64,000 bases of DNA from Scortum barcoo (GCA_023238725.1 CM041538.1:10786880-10850879); one strand, 5' to 3'; counted from the first letter of the stretch, positions 47,374 to 62,300 are shown. Made by a program: numbers and translations. Notes: generated from the sequence alone by a model not told the origin.

Positions 47374-50300
47374 CTGGAGAGGAAGTAGGGAAATAGTCGG
47401 AGGTTGTCAGAGAGGTAACAAGGTTTAATCTTAATGATCCAGCAACACCAACAAGAGTCTGCGTTGATTCACTTCAGGTCAGTGTACCTAACCGTGAGTC
47501 ACAGGTAACAAGTGTGTGTGTGTGTTTGTGTACACTACGGACTCACCCAGGTGTTCAGACAGCTGCCGGCCTCTGTCTCCGCTCACCACTCGTTCGTCAT
47601 CCATGTCGCACTTGTTTCCTACCAGCAGCACCTGGGCGTTGTCCCACGAGTACGTCTTAATCTGAGTCGACCTGGGAACCAACACACCCAGCAGTCAAAG
47701 AGGAAACGCAAAGGCTGCGATCACGCCGCGGCTGAATGTGCCCTGAAGTTAGATACAAAATCTGATCCTGAAAAATTTTAACCTACATTTAAAATAAACC
47801 TTGACAGCAAGAAAATATTACCTCACTATCATCACTAACTGGAAGAACTGTAAGTGTCAGAATATGAAATGTGTTATATCAAGAATGATAATTTGATTCT
47901 CATACATGGTTTCATAAATTCCAAAATTCCATTTTGTTAAACTGTTGCACGGTAAAGCTAATTTATAACACCCTCCCCCTCTCCTCCTGTGTGTTCACTG
48001 GTCAGAACTTGTACTTAACTTTCCATTTTCTTATACTCCAACTCTGCCACGGTTCAGAGGCAAATATTATATATTTACTTGACCACATTTATTTGATATC
48101 TTCAGTTACTTGTTACCTTGCACATTCAGATTATTAATACAAAATATAATCAACAATTTAATATGTTATCATAGGTCAAGATAAGAAAATACTTTATTGA
48201 TCTTTATTGTGAATCACAAGTTCATTAAAATAAGTTCCACATTTACCACCTGCAATATGTGAATGCATTCATGCAATACTGGCCAATACTATTTAAACAT
48301 AAAATAAAATAAATTAAATATAAATGTTTGGTACTTTAAGTATCTTTGGATGCTAATACTTTTGCACTTTTGCTTGAGTTTGAATGTAGGGCTTGCAACA
48401 GATCCCATTACTGTCATCAGTAGTTTTATCCTCTTGATGTGGAACGGGGCTATAGATTAAAAATAAGAGCAGTGTCCAGTATGAGGAATTGGGAAAGTTT
48501 AAAGGAGCATAAAACAAAAAATAAAAACATATTCTAGTAGAGTAGGTAAAATTAAATTAGGACAAATTGAGAAAAATCTGAACTTTTTCTTTAAGGACAA
48601 TGAGAGTAACTTTACAGGAAAGACTCACTGAACAGTAGTCCCGGCAGGAGACAAAAAGGATGAAAGATAATGATCCCTGCAGGAAGCTGTGGACCATTAA
48701 AATCATACACACAGAAACCTGAACCGGATCATCTGCTCTCCTCATTGGTCTACTGTATCTCTACATCTATTTCCAGACCAGTGCTGATTTTCTGGATACC
48801 ATCTGATCCATCATCCACACAGCACCCTCTTACAGGTAATGCTCCCTGGAGTCAGTTTACACTCTGTGGTCACGTGACACACCCCGGAGCCAATCACGTA
48901 CCAGTCCTGGACGGCGTTGAAGGACTCCTCGTTGGTGATGTCATACATGAGGATGAAGCCCATGGCTCCTCGGTAGTAGGCCGTGGTGATGGTGCGGTAA
49001 CGCTCCTGACCCGCTGTGTCCTGGTTGCAAACAAATGACAGCAGTCAAAGGGATGTTTTTATTTTTATCATTAACGTTTAACATTTATTATTAACAAATG
49101 GTTTTCCTTATCTCTCACATGTCTGACGTTTAGTACAAGCCTTACAATGTCATAACTTATGCTATTAATCAACAACTCCAATTTTATTTCAACATTTAAA
49201 GACATATAATAAAAAAGACTAAATAGGCACTAAGAAAAATATTATATTCCGCGCACATACATCAGGATTATATAATTACATAGTACAGTGGTTTACATGT
49301 ATACAGTGAGTAGTTTTAGTACAGCAATATGATTAAAGATGCTCTAACCTCACTGACAAAACCGAGAGATAAATAGTTCTTTACACAGTGTTTTATCTGA
49401 CTATTCATATGTCTTATATCTTAACATGTGTGTTGGTTAACACTTTTAATATCCACAGCACTTTCTATAAGACAGTAAAGATAGCAGCTAAATGTAATTT
49501 CAGTGTAACTGTTTATTTGTGTGCCTGATATTGGAGAGCCGTTGACAAATTCAGGACTTACTGAATCCTTTTTTTTATTACCTGCTACTGTATTTAAAGA
49601 GACGCACACACCAATCTTGTATTCTAGAGTAAATATGTACTTTCCTGATGAAACTTTGAGTGATTGCAGTAATAACCTCTTTTAGACATATTTATAAGTG
49701 CATACTAGCTAATTAGAAATTACTAGAAATTATTCTATTGTTTAACACTGACTTTGGGTTTTCTGCCCTGATTTGAAAATGGTTTAGCAAAAAGATGGGA
49801 CATAACCAAACACACAGACCAGACTTTACATTCAACATGTCAGACTGTCATATTGTGGGTTAATGTTTGGGGACAGCTAGCATATTGAGAGGCCTCTGCC
49901 AGCTGGTAACACTTCATCAACTCTCTGAGAGTTTCACTTCCTCCATCCTTGCTCTCTGTCCTTGGCCACAGACCCAGGTGAGGTTGAATTTCAGGGCTAA
50001 GCCCTAATGAATGCTCAGGGAATTAAAACCTGGTGTTTCTGTGTCTGATACCCGACACCCTGCATTTGTCTCTGGTCCAACAGCATCACTCTGCTGCCAG
50101 TGTGGAGATAAGAGGAGAAAAGACTGACATCTACTGCAAAGTCTGGTGGAAGTAACATGTTACAATCAGTAAGTAGCGTACAGTATTTACATACTGGTTA
50201 CAACTACATTGTAGTGTGCTTTAAACCATTTTTAAATCTTTATGTACTGCTTAGGAATGCTGAATAAAGTGAAGTGTTGCTGTCTTTACTATTATGATTG

Positions 50301-53300
50301 CAGGCACATTATTGCACATATACAGCAAGTACATCCCCAGAATTGACCTGTTATTAAACCTTCTGGGTGCTTTTATTTATACTGAAGCATCTAAACAACA
50401 CACTCACTAATGTGGCCTGTGATATACAGTGTCTGGCAAAGAGTCCATAAACATGTGTGTGTGTTCACTAAAAAAAGTTAACTCATAAAGTTAACTCTAC
50501 ACAGCTATACTTCTTAGCTTAGCTCTTCTCTTCTTGGACTCATCAGTGTGTCTCAGTCACACATGATCAGGTCACAAGAGTATTGTAAGACCTGTATTTT
50601 CAGAGAGCTGCAGCTCCATACTGTTGGCTATAATGTTCTGCAGTTCATGTCCTGCTCATCCACTCAGTGTGCTTCAGGCTGCTCAGAACGAGAGCATCAG
50701 CTCCATACCTAAAATGTCAGTGTAGGTAGCGCTGAGTGGTGTTATATAATGAACACAGAGGAGTACTCCTGCATACAGTTAAAGCTGTGAAGGTTTTAGA
50801 ACGAACAGCTTGTATGGAAGATTAAAATGTTGTGATATAAGGTAACTAAGGCGAGATGACATAAAGTCAGTGTGGATAGTTGAGAAAAGTAGAGAAAAAA
50901 AAGTAGTTAAGGAGATGAAATAATCTTTTTTTATACTTTAATTTTAATCAAAGGATCTGAAAGGAAGTTGAAGGGAAAATAAACTTAAGCTCATACATGT
51001 ATCTGTTAAGTGTTTTATCACATATTATGTATTCTGATATCAGTGAAGTTCACAGAACTGTTTATGTTAAATTTATTTAGTGCCCTGCATCTTCAGGTCA
51101 GACAATATAAGATCAATAAAGCTCTGAGAAACAGAGGCACTATTTTCTGACATTTTTATGGACTAATTGAAAATAACTCAATCAAAGAATAATCAACAGA
51201 TTAATCAATGATAAATAATTGTTTGCTGCAACCATATACAGTCTATAGTTGCAGCCCAACATCTGACTATAGTCATGAACACTGACAGTATGAATGCATC
51301 CATAAAGGCTGTCTAATCTTCTGTATGAGCTACAGTTACTGTTCAACATATTAAATATTTAGCTAATAAACACCCCACAAGTGGAATAACATGATTGACA
51401 AATATAATTCAATAGAAGCACGTGTCTGTTTAAATCTATGTAAATAGGATTAACTGCACACTGTGAAAGAAATATACATACTGTATGCTGATGTTTGAGC
51501 TCATGATTCAAAACCATTTTCATTTTCACTCTACTGGATGAGAGAATTTCTGAGAGAGATGGGGGATGGGGGTTTAGTTGGTTGGTGTGTGTGTGTGTGT
51601 GTGTGAAGGGAAGGGAGGGGATATCTACTAGGGGTGATGTGTAGTAATGGGGGAGGGGAGAGCAGCACCCAGTCATCCGTTCTTGTGCTCTGATTGGCCG
51701 ATCGTGTCTTCCTTACCAGAGGCAAGACCTGGCGAGGGCTGACAACAGAGCAAGCCCTACACACACAACACACACAACACACACACAGTGCTGTGCTCTC
51801 CATCACAGCTCTGTCTGCTGCAGAAAGTGTCGTAAAGGGCGGAAATAATGTTTTGATCTACAACGTGAAACACCAGTTCCTCAGGGAGCCTGTTCATGCA
51901 GCATGTTTGTCTTTACTGTGCTCAATGATTGTGTTTACTGCTGAGACCTCAGGAGCCAACACATTCCTGATGCAACAAAACCTCGGGAAAAAAGAAAATC
52001 CTGTTACTAGCTGGTCTCTTGTCCTTACTTTGATTGTATTTTGTTGTTTTCCACTCATCTGAGGGTCAGCTGAGCAGACTGCAGAGAGGACAGTGCCGCT
52101 TGCGTTTACTGCGAGTTGAGGACAGTCCGCATAATAAAACTGCACCACAGGGCAGTGTTTCACAGAGCAGCAGATATCTCAGTTGACCGCCTTATGAAAT
52201 AACTCATTAAATGTTACTTGCTGCATATCATTAAAAACACGACTTTGACATATTCCTAAAGCTTTGTTTTAGAGGTTTAAGTGAGTATCATGAGGACACA
52301 ACATCATCTTTCTTACAAGTACCTAGCTATCCTTCTAATCCTACTTTCCGGCACAGTCTTCAGATGAAGAGTTCAAAACAAACTTTGTTTTGTGCGACAT
52401 GTCGTCCAACCACCAAACACAAAAGTGTTTCTGACTGAACTGCCACACTCGAGGACGGGGTGAAAAGCCTCTTCGGCATTAAGAGGGAGAAGATGCAAAA
52501 ATAGTTTAAGCATTGTTATGGGAATAACGGCGTACATTGAAGGACAATCCACCATGGAAGGCTTTCTTAGCGTTGTTCTAACATAACACGCCTGCTGTGT
52601 GAATGCCGCATTGTCAGTCAGCCATTGTTCAACCATCAAACATGCACAAAACCTCTGACAACTTCTCCAAATCTCTACAAGAGACAGTATGTGGTTTCAT
52701 ATAATATAGAGCTGAACTGGCTCTTTATGGAGCAACTGCACGACTCAGGACTGTGTGCTTCACGTAGGCCGACAGTGACTTCCAGTAACCGTGGCAGATC
52801 TTCGATATTATGTTGTGCTGCTTGTGATGCAGGTTTTCTTGCCGTAGTCCTTCCTTTTAATGAACCAGCTGTGACATATACAGCATAAATTGACTTGACA
52901 CAGGCCTAATTTCACAGCTGCGTTTGAGTCGCATCTACCAATGTCCAATTTTGGGCGGCGAGTTTCTTTACTTTTCTTCTTTTCTATGATGGCATGTTTA
53001 TAACATTTTAGAATCTGTTGGACTGTCACATAACCTCATTCATTTACTCTTCATTCAACTTCCACTTCAAATTCACCACATGCAAGTTGTAGATTTTAGT
53101 TAGTCAGCCCATCTTACCCAGATCTGTAGTTTGATCCTCTTGTCATTCCTGTAGATGGTCTTCACCTTAAAGTCGATGCCCACCGTACTGACAAAGGCCG
53201 GTGTGAAGGAGTCGTCGGCATAGCGGAACAAGAAGGAGGTTTTGCCAACGCTGCTGTTTCCAATGATGAGGATCTTGAACATATAGTCAAAGTTTTGGTC

Positions 53301-53342
53301 CGAAGACTCCTTCTGCCCGTAGGTCGCTGTTGCTGAGGCCAT
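47183..53342 (-). CDS. rab3a: Rab3A small GTPase (complete, four coding exons)
   Basis: Encodes a 219-aa synaptic-vesicle Rab GTPase that regulates neurotransmitter release through effectors such as RIM and rabphilin. Coding exons are 53118-53342, 48902-49020, 47547-47671 and 47183-47373; all junctions are GT-AG with consistent phase. Motifs: P-loop GNSSVGKTS (28-36), switch I with [15 protein letters not shown] (76-81), NKCD (134-137), SAK (164-166), and the double-geranylgeranylation end CAC (217-219). The N-terminus MASAT...[15 protein letters not shown] and tail PPHQDCAC are diagnostic of Rab3A over 3B/C/D. The ATG lies right after a splice acceptor, so a non-coding exon 1 is expected upstream (right). 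Confidence 0.97.
47547..47671 (-). CDS. rab3a: rab3a coding exon 3 (NKCD)
   Basis: 125 bp completing Trp, then [19 protein letters not shown] through SEHL; acceptor TTCCCAG, donor CTGG then GTGAGT. Confidence 0.97.
48179..48222 (-). repeat. LINE-like 3' tail in a rab3a intron
   Basis: The minus strand reads GTGATTCACAATAAAGATCAATAAAGTA, like the (GGGATCAATAAAGTATCTATC) end common in fish retroelements. Short and degenerate. Confidence 0.35.
48902..49020 (-). CDS. rab3a: rab3a coding exon 2 (DTAGQE, switch II)
   Basis: 119 bp from [20 protein letters not shown] to the first two bases of the Trp codon in QDW; acceptor CAACCAG, donor ACTG then GTACGT. Confidence 0.97.
49021..53117 (-). other. 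rab3a: rab3a intron between first two coding exons
   Basis: About 4.1 kb with GT-rich microsatellites (51585-51604) and a CA-rich tract (51760-51788). No coding exon or recognisable transposon was found. Confidence 0.6.
53118..53342 (-). CDS. rab3a: rab3a coding exon 1 (P-loop, switch I)
   Basis: 75 codons from [10 protein letters not shown] to LQIW; acceptor TCCACAG immediately precedes ATG; donor TGG then GTAAGA. Confidence 0.97.
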
Positions 53343-56300
53343 CTGTGGACCGAGATGAAAGAGAAAAACGAAACTTAAATCAAATGTAACTTCTACATTT
53401 GGCAGTCATAGCTGTTGCAAGTGGTGTGCGAGTACACACACTCACACTTCTTATGCGCCTCGAAATGCAGGTTTTTCTTTTAAGCCAACAAAGTTCAAAG
53501 CAAATTCACAGTAAAAATAAAAAAGGTTAGGGTTCCAGTTCCAGATGAGTGCACCCTGATTCCAGAGAAAGCCGACAGAAGGGACTATTTTAACGTCACA
53601 GTTGATCAGTCTCTCTGCAACCGTTTCACATGAGTGCAGGTTTGATAACATTTCAAAGTTGAAAGAAATAAGCTATTTGCGTACATCAGTGTCTCGAGGC
53701 AGACTGCGTGGGCTCGCAAGTCCATTGAGAAGGATGTTGCTTTTGAGATGAATTACACAGATGTTACTACTCAGTGTGCTGCCAAGAAAGCAAGAAAAGT
53801 GACTGTCATGTAATTCATTACATTTAGCAAACAGTATTTAATTTCTAATAATGAAATAATAAATAATAAAATATTTTCTATGGTTTTACCTGAAAGTGGG
53901 GAAATGTGATGCTGTTTAAAAGTTTTGAACAATATTACAGGTTGAATGTACTGCAGTTAAAGTCAAAGTGTTTAATATTTGTTGGATGTGTTTAATCCTG
54001 TTTAAGGTGAGCTTACTGCTGTTTTAATGCTGCACAGTGTGCACCTTGTCAACAATTACTGTAATGTTTTATCTCCATGAAAAGCCCTGATATGAAAAAC
54101 AAAAGAAATGCATGTGTCTGCATGTAAGTGATGATTAGGGCCTCCCACGCCAAGCTGGCACGGGGTCTCGCATCCCTCCTGCTACAGCTCTGGTGGCAGT
54201 GCTTTAAAATAGACGACAGTGACCTTTTCTGAAGGTACAAATCTGCATTTTCTGTTTGATCCACACTCTTGTAGCACTCTTTCAAGAAGGACAATAAAAG
54301 TTTAAGGTTGAAAGATTTGATTCCAATTTTTGCTACAAGTCTGTGTAACTGCAGAGCCAGTTGAAGGAAAAATCTGCCATACAGAGTAGATATTAATGGT
54401 TAAAACACAACGATCAGAATAATGAATGAGAACAGAGCAACCTGGAAAAGCATACAATCCAATCCCAAATCAGGATGTAAATATACAGCAGTAATGGATG
54501 TTTTTCTCAACATTTTATGAACAAAATGATGAATCGCTTAACTGTGTAAATGATCAGCATCGTGATACATGGAGAGGACTCTTTCTGTTTTAGATGCAGT
54601 TATGTTTTGGACTACATAGGTTGAATTGCATACTGATGGGGAATAGACCCATGAACTAGAGTGCCAGCTTGCAGGACTTGATCCTGAGCAGCAGGTTGGA
54701 GGAAGAAGAGCACCACAATCCTTCATCCAGGCACATCTGCACCTCCTGATGAAGGCGTGGACAGATTGGGTTTCCTGGTTGTTAGCAGAGGCAGCCTGTC
54801 CTCTCTGAATTACTGACCATCTCCTTTAAAGTCATGGGCAAAAGAAAGACACTTTAATAAAATGAAAACCTAGAAACACTTCAGGAAAAAAGCAGCTCTT
54901 TCATGTAGAAAAGGTCTTACATTTAATGAGTGTTTAGACAAAAGATGAGATTCTGTCAGAATCTGTTAGACTCCACATAACAGATGATAGTGATTAACTA
55001 TTCAGGCTTAAACACAGCACATTTGCTTCATGGTGATTAATCAAAGCAGCATAGTGCAATGTCAGGGGAAAACAGAAAGCCCATGTGGGTTTTCTCAATT
55101 TGGCGAAATGTTGGAGGCAAATGGCTCAATCAGTCATAATCAGCCAGGGATGCGGGAGGAATAATAAACTGCACAGGCAGCTGCAAGTCGAGCACCAAGT
55201 CAAAGTAAGTCCGTAGCTTGGACGTGCATTTTAACATCAATAGTTGCACATCAATACCATCAATAACTGTTGTAAGAGGGTTATTTTAGCTGTAAACATG
55301 GTCTGCTTCATGGCAGGAGTCTCATGTTCACTGCTGAAGTTACAGACAAGAAAGATGTAGCTTGACACCAACAATGACACCGCTACGGAGTAAGTGTATC
55401 ACAGAGGTGTAACTTTAGATTCAGACACCTATACACTCACAACCTGCTTTGGTGGGTAGTTGACTGGAAGCTAGCCTGGCCAAGATGTGTTTGAGCTGTT
55501 CAATGCATATTCCTACAACAGCTACATGAATTTCCAGGGGACTACTTTTTGTGTTTACTATTGGTTGGACTCAAAGACAAATGTTTGAGATTTCTGTCAC
55601 TAAATGGTTTCTGGAAACTTGTAAGAGGCTCCAGTTAGAAAAAGGGAAAAATAAGACACAAATTGAACAATACCAAAATGCACCTTTAACCGTCTGAATG
55701 TGATGCAGGGCTTTTCTGGACAGATACATTAATCCTGAAGTGCCTTGAGGGTGAAACAAGCCTCTCTAGGCTACACGTGGGCAAACATGTAGTCAGACAT
55801 CGTTTAGATACCTTTGAGTTGCCATTTCTTTTATACTTATTTGTATAATTCTCATAGTGTTCATTTTTTTCTGTCTGTTTCCAGATCGCCTCCTGAGAGG
55901 AATTCAATCAACCAATCAGGCTTGTGTGTTGGCTTCTCTGCAAACCTTTGCGAATTACAGTTACTCGTGACAGCCCTTACTGCCCAGGTACATTTCTGAG
56001 CAGCCTCTCAAAAGCATAAGGGTCGGGATTATGCTCGAACAGAACTAGTGTGTACGACGTGTTGCCCTAATGAGTATTAATGTACACACTGGACGGGAGA
56101 ATGAGAGACCAGCTGTCATAGAGGCACCCTATTGTTTCAATAACATGTTTTCAGACTATCCTTCCTGGAAGACATTTATAGTGTTGCACACAGTTGTTCA
56201 GATAAAGAAGACAGGAATGTGATGTGCTTAGAATAAAAAAGAGAGCAAGAGAGAGGTTTAAACAATGACTCCTTTCTCACGAACGTCAGATTGTCAGTTT

Positions 56301-59300
56301 CGAAGAGCAACAGAAACGTTGGGACACAGCCCTCCCTGATCTGACGATGGAAAGTCGTGACGAGGAGTTTCTGAGCAGTTCTGGAGAAGCACACTGGCAG
56401 CTTCGTTCCAGCTTCAGCAGAAAAGAAAAAAAACATCAGCTACATGAATGAAGCATCCAACACTTGCTGGTATGCAACCTGCGGACTACGAGGGCTAAAA
56501 GAATTCAGCAAACCTCGTCGACTCTTGAGAGCACAATGACTTGAGCCCACAGGCCTCAGCGTCCCTGCGCCCCGCTCTATATTTAGCCTGTTATCTCAAC
56601 TTGGCTGCAGTGGAACACGAGAACTCTCAGGGAATAAAGCACAAACAAAACAACTGCACCCTCCTCTGAGCTCCGGGCCTATCGTTTTACATGAAGGAAC
56701 ACAGGGATGCTTGCTAAATAATGAAGAAGCGCCGACCCTTCCTCAATATATCGGTGGTTTCTAAATGCAAGGAGGCTAAGCAGGTGGATAAAGTTGTGAC
56801 TCGAAGCTCTCATCAAACCTGCTACAGCCAACATAACTGCTGTGGGGTTCAATCACACAACATTTCTTTATAATTTCTGGTAAGTTTAGTTTAAATAGGA
56901 TTTTTTTTTTCAAGGCTCATGTTGTCGCAGCAGCACGTTGTCAATTTGGATTTGGCTGACGACAAGCTCTGCCTCTGCCTGTGACGTCAATAATTCCTCA
57001 CAAATCTGCAGCCCGGAGCGCCTGCATATACTTCAAGAGACTACATGATTTATAATAAATATCAAGAGTTGTTATTGTTTATCCAGAGTCAGCATTATTA
57101 CTTATTAAGAGTCAGCAGTTTTTGTGGTTTTATTGTCATAAAACGATGCTGCTGAAATTGTGAATTTCTCTTGGAGATAAATAAAGTATCTATCTGTTTA
57201 TCTATCTATCTTGATTGCCATCCAATCGTGTTTTTTCGATGAGTGAAAATGAGTCTCGGTGCTCTGCAGTGAAGTGAGCTGCAGTGTGACTCACTGCGTA
57301 ATCCGAACCAACTACAGGAAATGAGAACAAACACAGGGGTTGAAGGAGACAACCAAAGATTATAGCTGAATCAACCAAGGAGACTTAAGGAAACATGGTT
57401 CAGTGCCGCCCGTCTTATCACCCTCAACAAACACATCTCAGTCATTGATCTCACAGGATTCAAAGGATGACACGCCTACAAACTAATTCTTTTTTTTCTT
57501 TTTCTTTCTTTTAGCAAAATAGGGGGGAAATGTACTCATATTTAGCTATCTATTAGGCCTGAACATTAGACAGTAAAAAGATGCTAATTTCAGCCAAAAC
57601 TCTGTCTGAACATACGTACATGTCAATCACGTGTGTAGGTATTATTCAAGTGTGTGTGTGTGTGTGTGTGTGCTACATAGCAATTCTGAAAAAAATGTCC
57701 CTATGATTTCAACATGGACTGTTGGAAGATTAGTCTTGAACCAGAACTAGAAATGTGACTACTTACTAAGTTGTCATAAAGGAAACAATTTATAAAATTT
57801 GTGAGTATTAGGCATAGAACATGAAAATGCTGCAGATTTTCATTCACTTAAGAGACTAACATTATGTGCAGCTAAAGACTAATGTTCCTTATTTATCAAA
57901 GACCTAATGCAAAAATGCAGTTGAAAATACAGATGTGTGACAGAAATACAGATGGGTGACACATTAAAAGGAAAAAAAGTACAAAAAAAGTATTTCAGTA
58001 AGCATTAAATTTGTGTCTGTGAACTGTCCTGGATGAATTCTTCTAAAAGATATTCCATAATTTTGATGACAGTGGTGGCGACTGCTGTCTAACACAACGC
58101 TCCAAAATCTCCCACACTGGGTTGAGATCTGGCACTGGTTTAACTAACAGTCTAAATTTCAAACTTTGCCTCTCTATTACTTACTTAAATACTTAAATAT
58201 TTACTAAGTGCATCTATGCATCACTATATTGAAGCAGGTTACACCAAACAAAATACTGACTTAATATCAGGAGTTCAGTGCATAAAAATCAAACAACTGG
58301 TATCACTTATTTTCCAGCTGGGTGCCACTAAACCTTTATAGAAGACAGCACAATGAGACCATGTAGCTCCAGTCAACCCTAAAATACAAAGAATGTGGAA
58401 AATGTGCTGAAAATATGATATATGTTTCTTTTATGTATTAATTTGAGGAACTTCACAGTGTCCTCCTCATCAGTCCACACAGATCACAATTTTGTTTTGA
58501 TCAATACAATCAACTTTTTCTCCTCAGCCAAGCGTAAAAACATTTTACATAAAACTCAGGTAGATAGAAACACATCTGATCTCAGACTTTATCAAAATGC
58601 TTCTGAACAATGACGTCAAGCACAAAGATTTACGTAACGTTTCCCAAAAATAACACAACATAGCTAAAACAACAAAATGTTTAATTAATCACTCATCTCT
58701 GTGTTATCACTGAACAACAATCTGTCCTTTTGAACCACAACAAACTAAAAGAAATGACAAAGGCTGTTTCTCTGCCTAAAGCAAAGCCACTGGAAGTGAG
58801 ATCACACTCACACAGTCGGGCTTTGGTGTTCGATTTCCTCTTTGGTCTTCCTTATTAAAAATGTATCTACTCCTGTTACTGTTGCACCAAAGTGCCCACT
58901 CAGCTCAGCAGATATTTCAGCCTATGTGCTTTTTATCGACGAGTTTATTTAAGCTGAGTCGGTGTTGTTGCAGTGACAGCACATTAGGCAACAAGACCGA
59001 GTTTTAAAATTAGAAACAGACGTCCAAGTCAAGCTGCTACAGTCTGTGTAGATTGTCCTCTCCCTCTAAACGTTTTGATTAGCTTGGCTTTTTCGTACTG
59101 CACCTCTTTCCCTGCGCTACTTGCTGTGGTCCAGCACTGCACTTTACACCATTATTATCTCTTTTCTTTGCCTCTTTCTCTTTTCTCAAGAAAACTAGAA
59201 AACATTATTCGTGCATCTGTCGGTGTGCTGCACCTTAAACCAACCCTCTGACTCTTTTCCAAGGTTTTCTTCAATTGTTGAGTATCTAAAATGCAGATAT

Positions 59301-62300
59301 GTCAAGTTTGTTCTGGACCAAAAGTGCTGGTTTGACATCTAAAAATGAAACATAAGCATGCGTATAAATAGCAGCAATTAGAGGAGGTTAAAAATTAGCA
59401 GCCAGTGTTGGAAGTCTGGATCCCGTGTTTCAGAGGAGGCTGATGGAGGAGTGTCTGCTGCGTGTGGCGGCATGGTGAAATTACTGCAGCCTTTCCTCTG
59501 CGTCTCAGAGATTAGCTGTGGAGAAGAGAGTTGGCTTAACCTTCACTAATTTGATACAGAGGCTTTCAGACCGAGGCCCCTGTGCTTAATCTCAAAGTAA
59601 TTAACAAATTCTCATTATGCAAATGTCTCTCAGCCTGCAGGACGCCGCTGCTGCCTTCATTTGGCCTCGACAGTAAACTGCCTTTGCTGCACTGTGAGAG
59701 CTTCCATAACACAGGGGTTAGTTGAAATTTGTGATTTAAAGAAATCCCCTGGTTTACAAGACCTGAGCTAGTTTTTAGAGCGGCAACAAATCTTTTCTTT
59801 CATCATCAAGTAGTCAATTAATCGTTTTGCCAGTAAAATTTTGGAAAACTGTGAAAAATGTACACTGTGACGTTATCGGATTCTCTTTTTTTGGCCAGAG
59901 TTTTACATCATTGTCTATAATGACGTATAGCTCATTAAATCATCACATTAGAGAAGCCCGGGCTAGAAATTTTTTGGCATTACTGCTTTGAAAATATCTT
60001 TCTCTATCAATCGATTAATTAGTTAAACATTTAACCTGTTGCATAAAAAGGTTGTTCAGTTGTTTCTCAGAAGTACCACATATGTTAGTAATGTGTGTGC
60101 TTCTTCACATGTAAAGCTCTCTTCTTATCCTATTTCTTTATTATTTTCCTTACAATGTTTCTTATTTCATATTATATTATTTTGAGCTTAATATTTGAGC
60201 TTATTGTCCTTTTGTCCTTGTTGGTGCCGAATGTGCTAACTCATGATTCCCACAGGGATCAATAAAGTCTCATCATCATAACCATCATCATTATTATCAA
60301 TACAACTACTGACTGTCTCTAAATACATCTATAAAATCTCATTTTAACCAACAGAGTCATTTCTAAACTATATTTAACAATGTTTGTAAGTCTTAATAAG
60401 GATTCTGACCCAAGACAAAAAAAAGACATGGTGATGTGATGTGGTAATATTGATACTGATATAATATTGATTATTTCTGTTTTTAGATTTCCTGTAATGT
60501 GTACTTCCCATGTATCAAAGAGAGTCTGATGGTTCAAAGCTATGAGAAGAAATCATAAAAGCTTTTCCACATTTCACAAAGACAAACTGATATTTACCTA
60601 TAAACACACAGTAAAGGTCCAAATTGGCAGTACATTAACTGAAGTACTTTACTATCAAGCTTTTCTGCTACTTTATACCTCTACTCCGCTACAATTCAGA
60701 AAATGTACTACACTTCATTTATCTGACAGCTTTAGTTACTTTGTTTCACTCTCATAAAAGATCTCAGAATGTCTTCCACCTCTGGAAAGGAATGCTAAGA
60801 AGTGGCCGAATGTCAGGAAGGGACATGATTTGAGATTTCAGCCCGAGCAGGACAAAGACTCTGAAATGGAAACTGACATGAGCTGCTGAGGAAAACTCAG
60901 CTCTGCTATCAGGGAGGAGGTGGGAGTGATGCAAAAGGAGGGATTTGTTTTTAGCAGTGCATCGCTGTTACCTTCAGGTTTACATGATGAGATGGTTTGC
61001 CCAAATACCGTCACTATTTCACACCTGTGAGCTCACTTTGTGTCACTAAGAAAAAAGTGTTATCACAGAAGAGTAGAGCTTCAACAATTAGTCGATTAAT
61101 TGATTGACTGACACCTATTAAATTAACTGAAAACTATTCACTTGAGTTTTTTTTTTAAAGAAAAAGTATCTCCAAGACATTTTATGGACTTTAATGAACT
61201 ATTCAATTAATTGAGATAATGATCAACAGATTAATCAATGATGAAAATAACTGCCCTAAAGAAGAGAAAACAGCATGTTTGTTATATACATATATATGTA
61301 TATCTATTATATATATAGAAAGCACTAAAGCCTGAATTGCTCAAGAGCACATCAGTAGTTTTACCTTCAGTTCAAGCCACCCCCTTTTTTTTATCTTAAT
61401 ACAATGATGACTAAGGGTTGTGAGTTTCTGTGTGGTAGGAAGACGTCATCAAGCGCTCCTTTAAAACTGTCACTGAGAGGAGATTGACGTCCTACAGGAA
61501 AGGGACTGATCCAGAGCTGAGTGCTGCTGCGCCCAGCTAGTCAGGTGCATTTTAATCAGTATTGGGTGGCTTCCTGCAGATTGACAGCTAATCCTCAGAT
61601 GATCCCAGATCATCCAAACACCTTCCTGCTGAAAGACAGTCACTGAGAAACCTGCTGAGATGACTGACAGAGGGGCTCTGATCAAAACTCATATTTCTGA
61701 GGTGAGCAATATCTTGAATCAAAACTGGATCAATAATAATAATAAAATAAAAAAAAACTAAATCTGGAAAAGCTCTGATTTGTCATTACAGGATAAATTA
61801 AGATAAAATTATTGCAACTTAAGAATATAAAGGGCTAAAAGCTAGTATTAGTATTAGCAACACTGTCTTCAGATCGTTAAGGTTCCCTCTTGATACGCTG
61901 CTTCTATTGCTCTTTAAACACAGTTATACGACAAGGTTCCTCAAAAGGCATCATCAGTACTTCCTAATGGAGGGGTCAATCTCTCCGAGTCTTTCAAATC
62001 GGGTGTATGTTATTGAGCATTGTTATTTCACAGGTCAAAGGTCAACCAGACTGCACTTTGATCTAGGTATTTGTAACAGTAAGCAGATGCAATGCGGAAC
62101 AGTGGTGGAAAGTGATGAAGTACATTTATCCAAGTTCTGTATTTAAATACAATATTGAGGTACTTGTACTTTATACTTTCCATTTTGTGCTTTTTTTGGA
62201 TTAAACCACCATCAGTATGTCATGAAGTCATTAAAATGACCTTCATCACAATTAACTATAACATTTAAGTACCACTGACATATTAATACCTCAAATAATT

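Noticed and set aside
51359..51806. CA/GT-rich open frames in the rab3a intron
   Set aside because: Low-complexity translation with no conserved motif.
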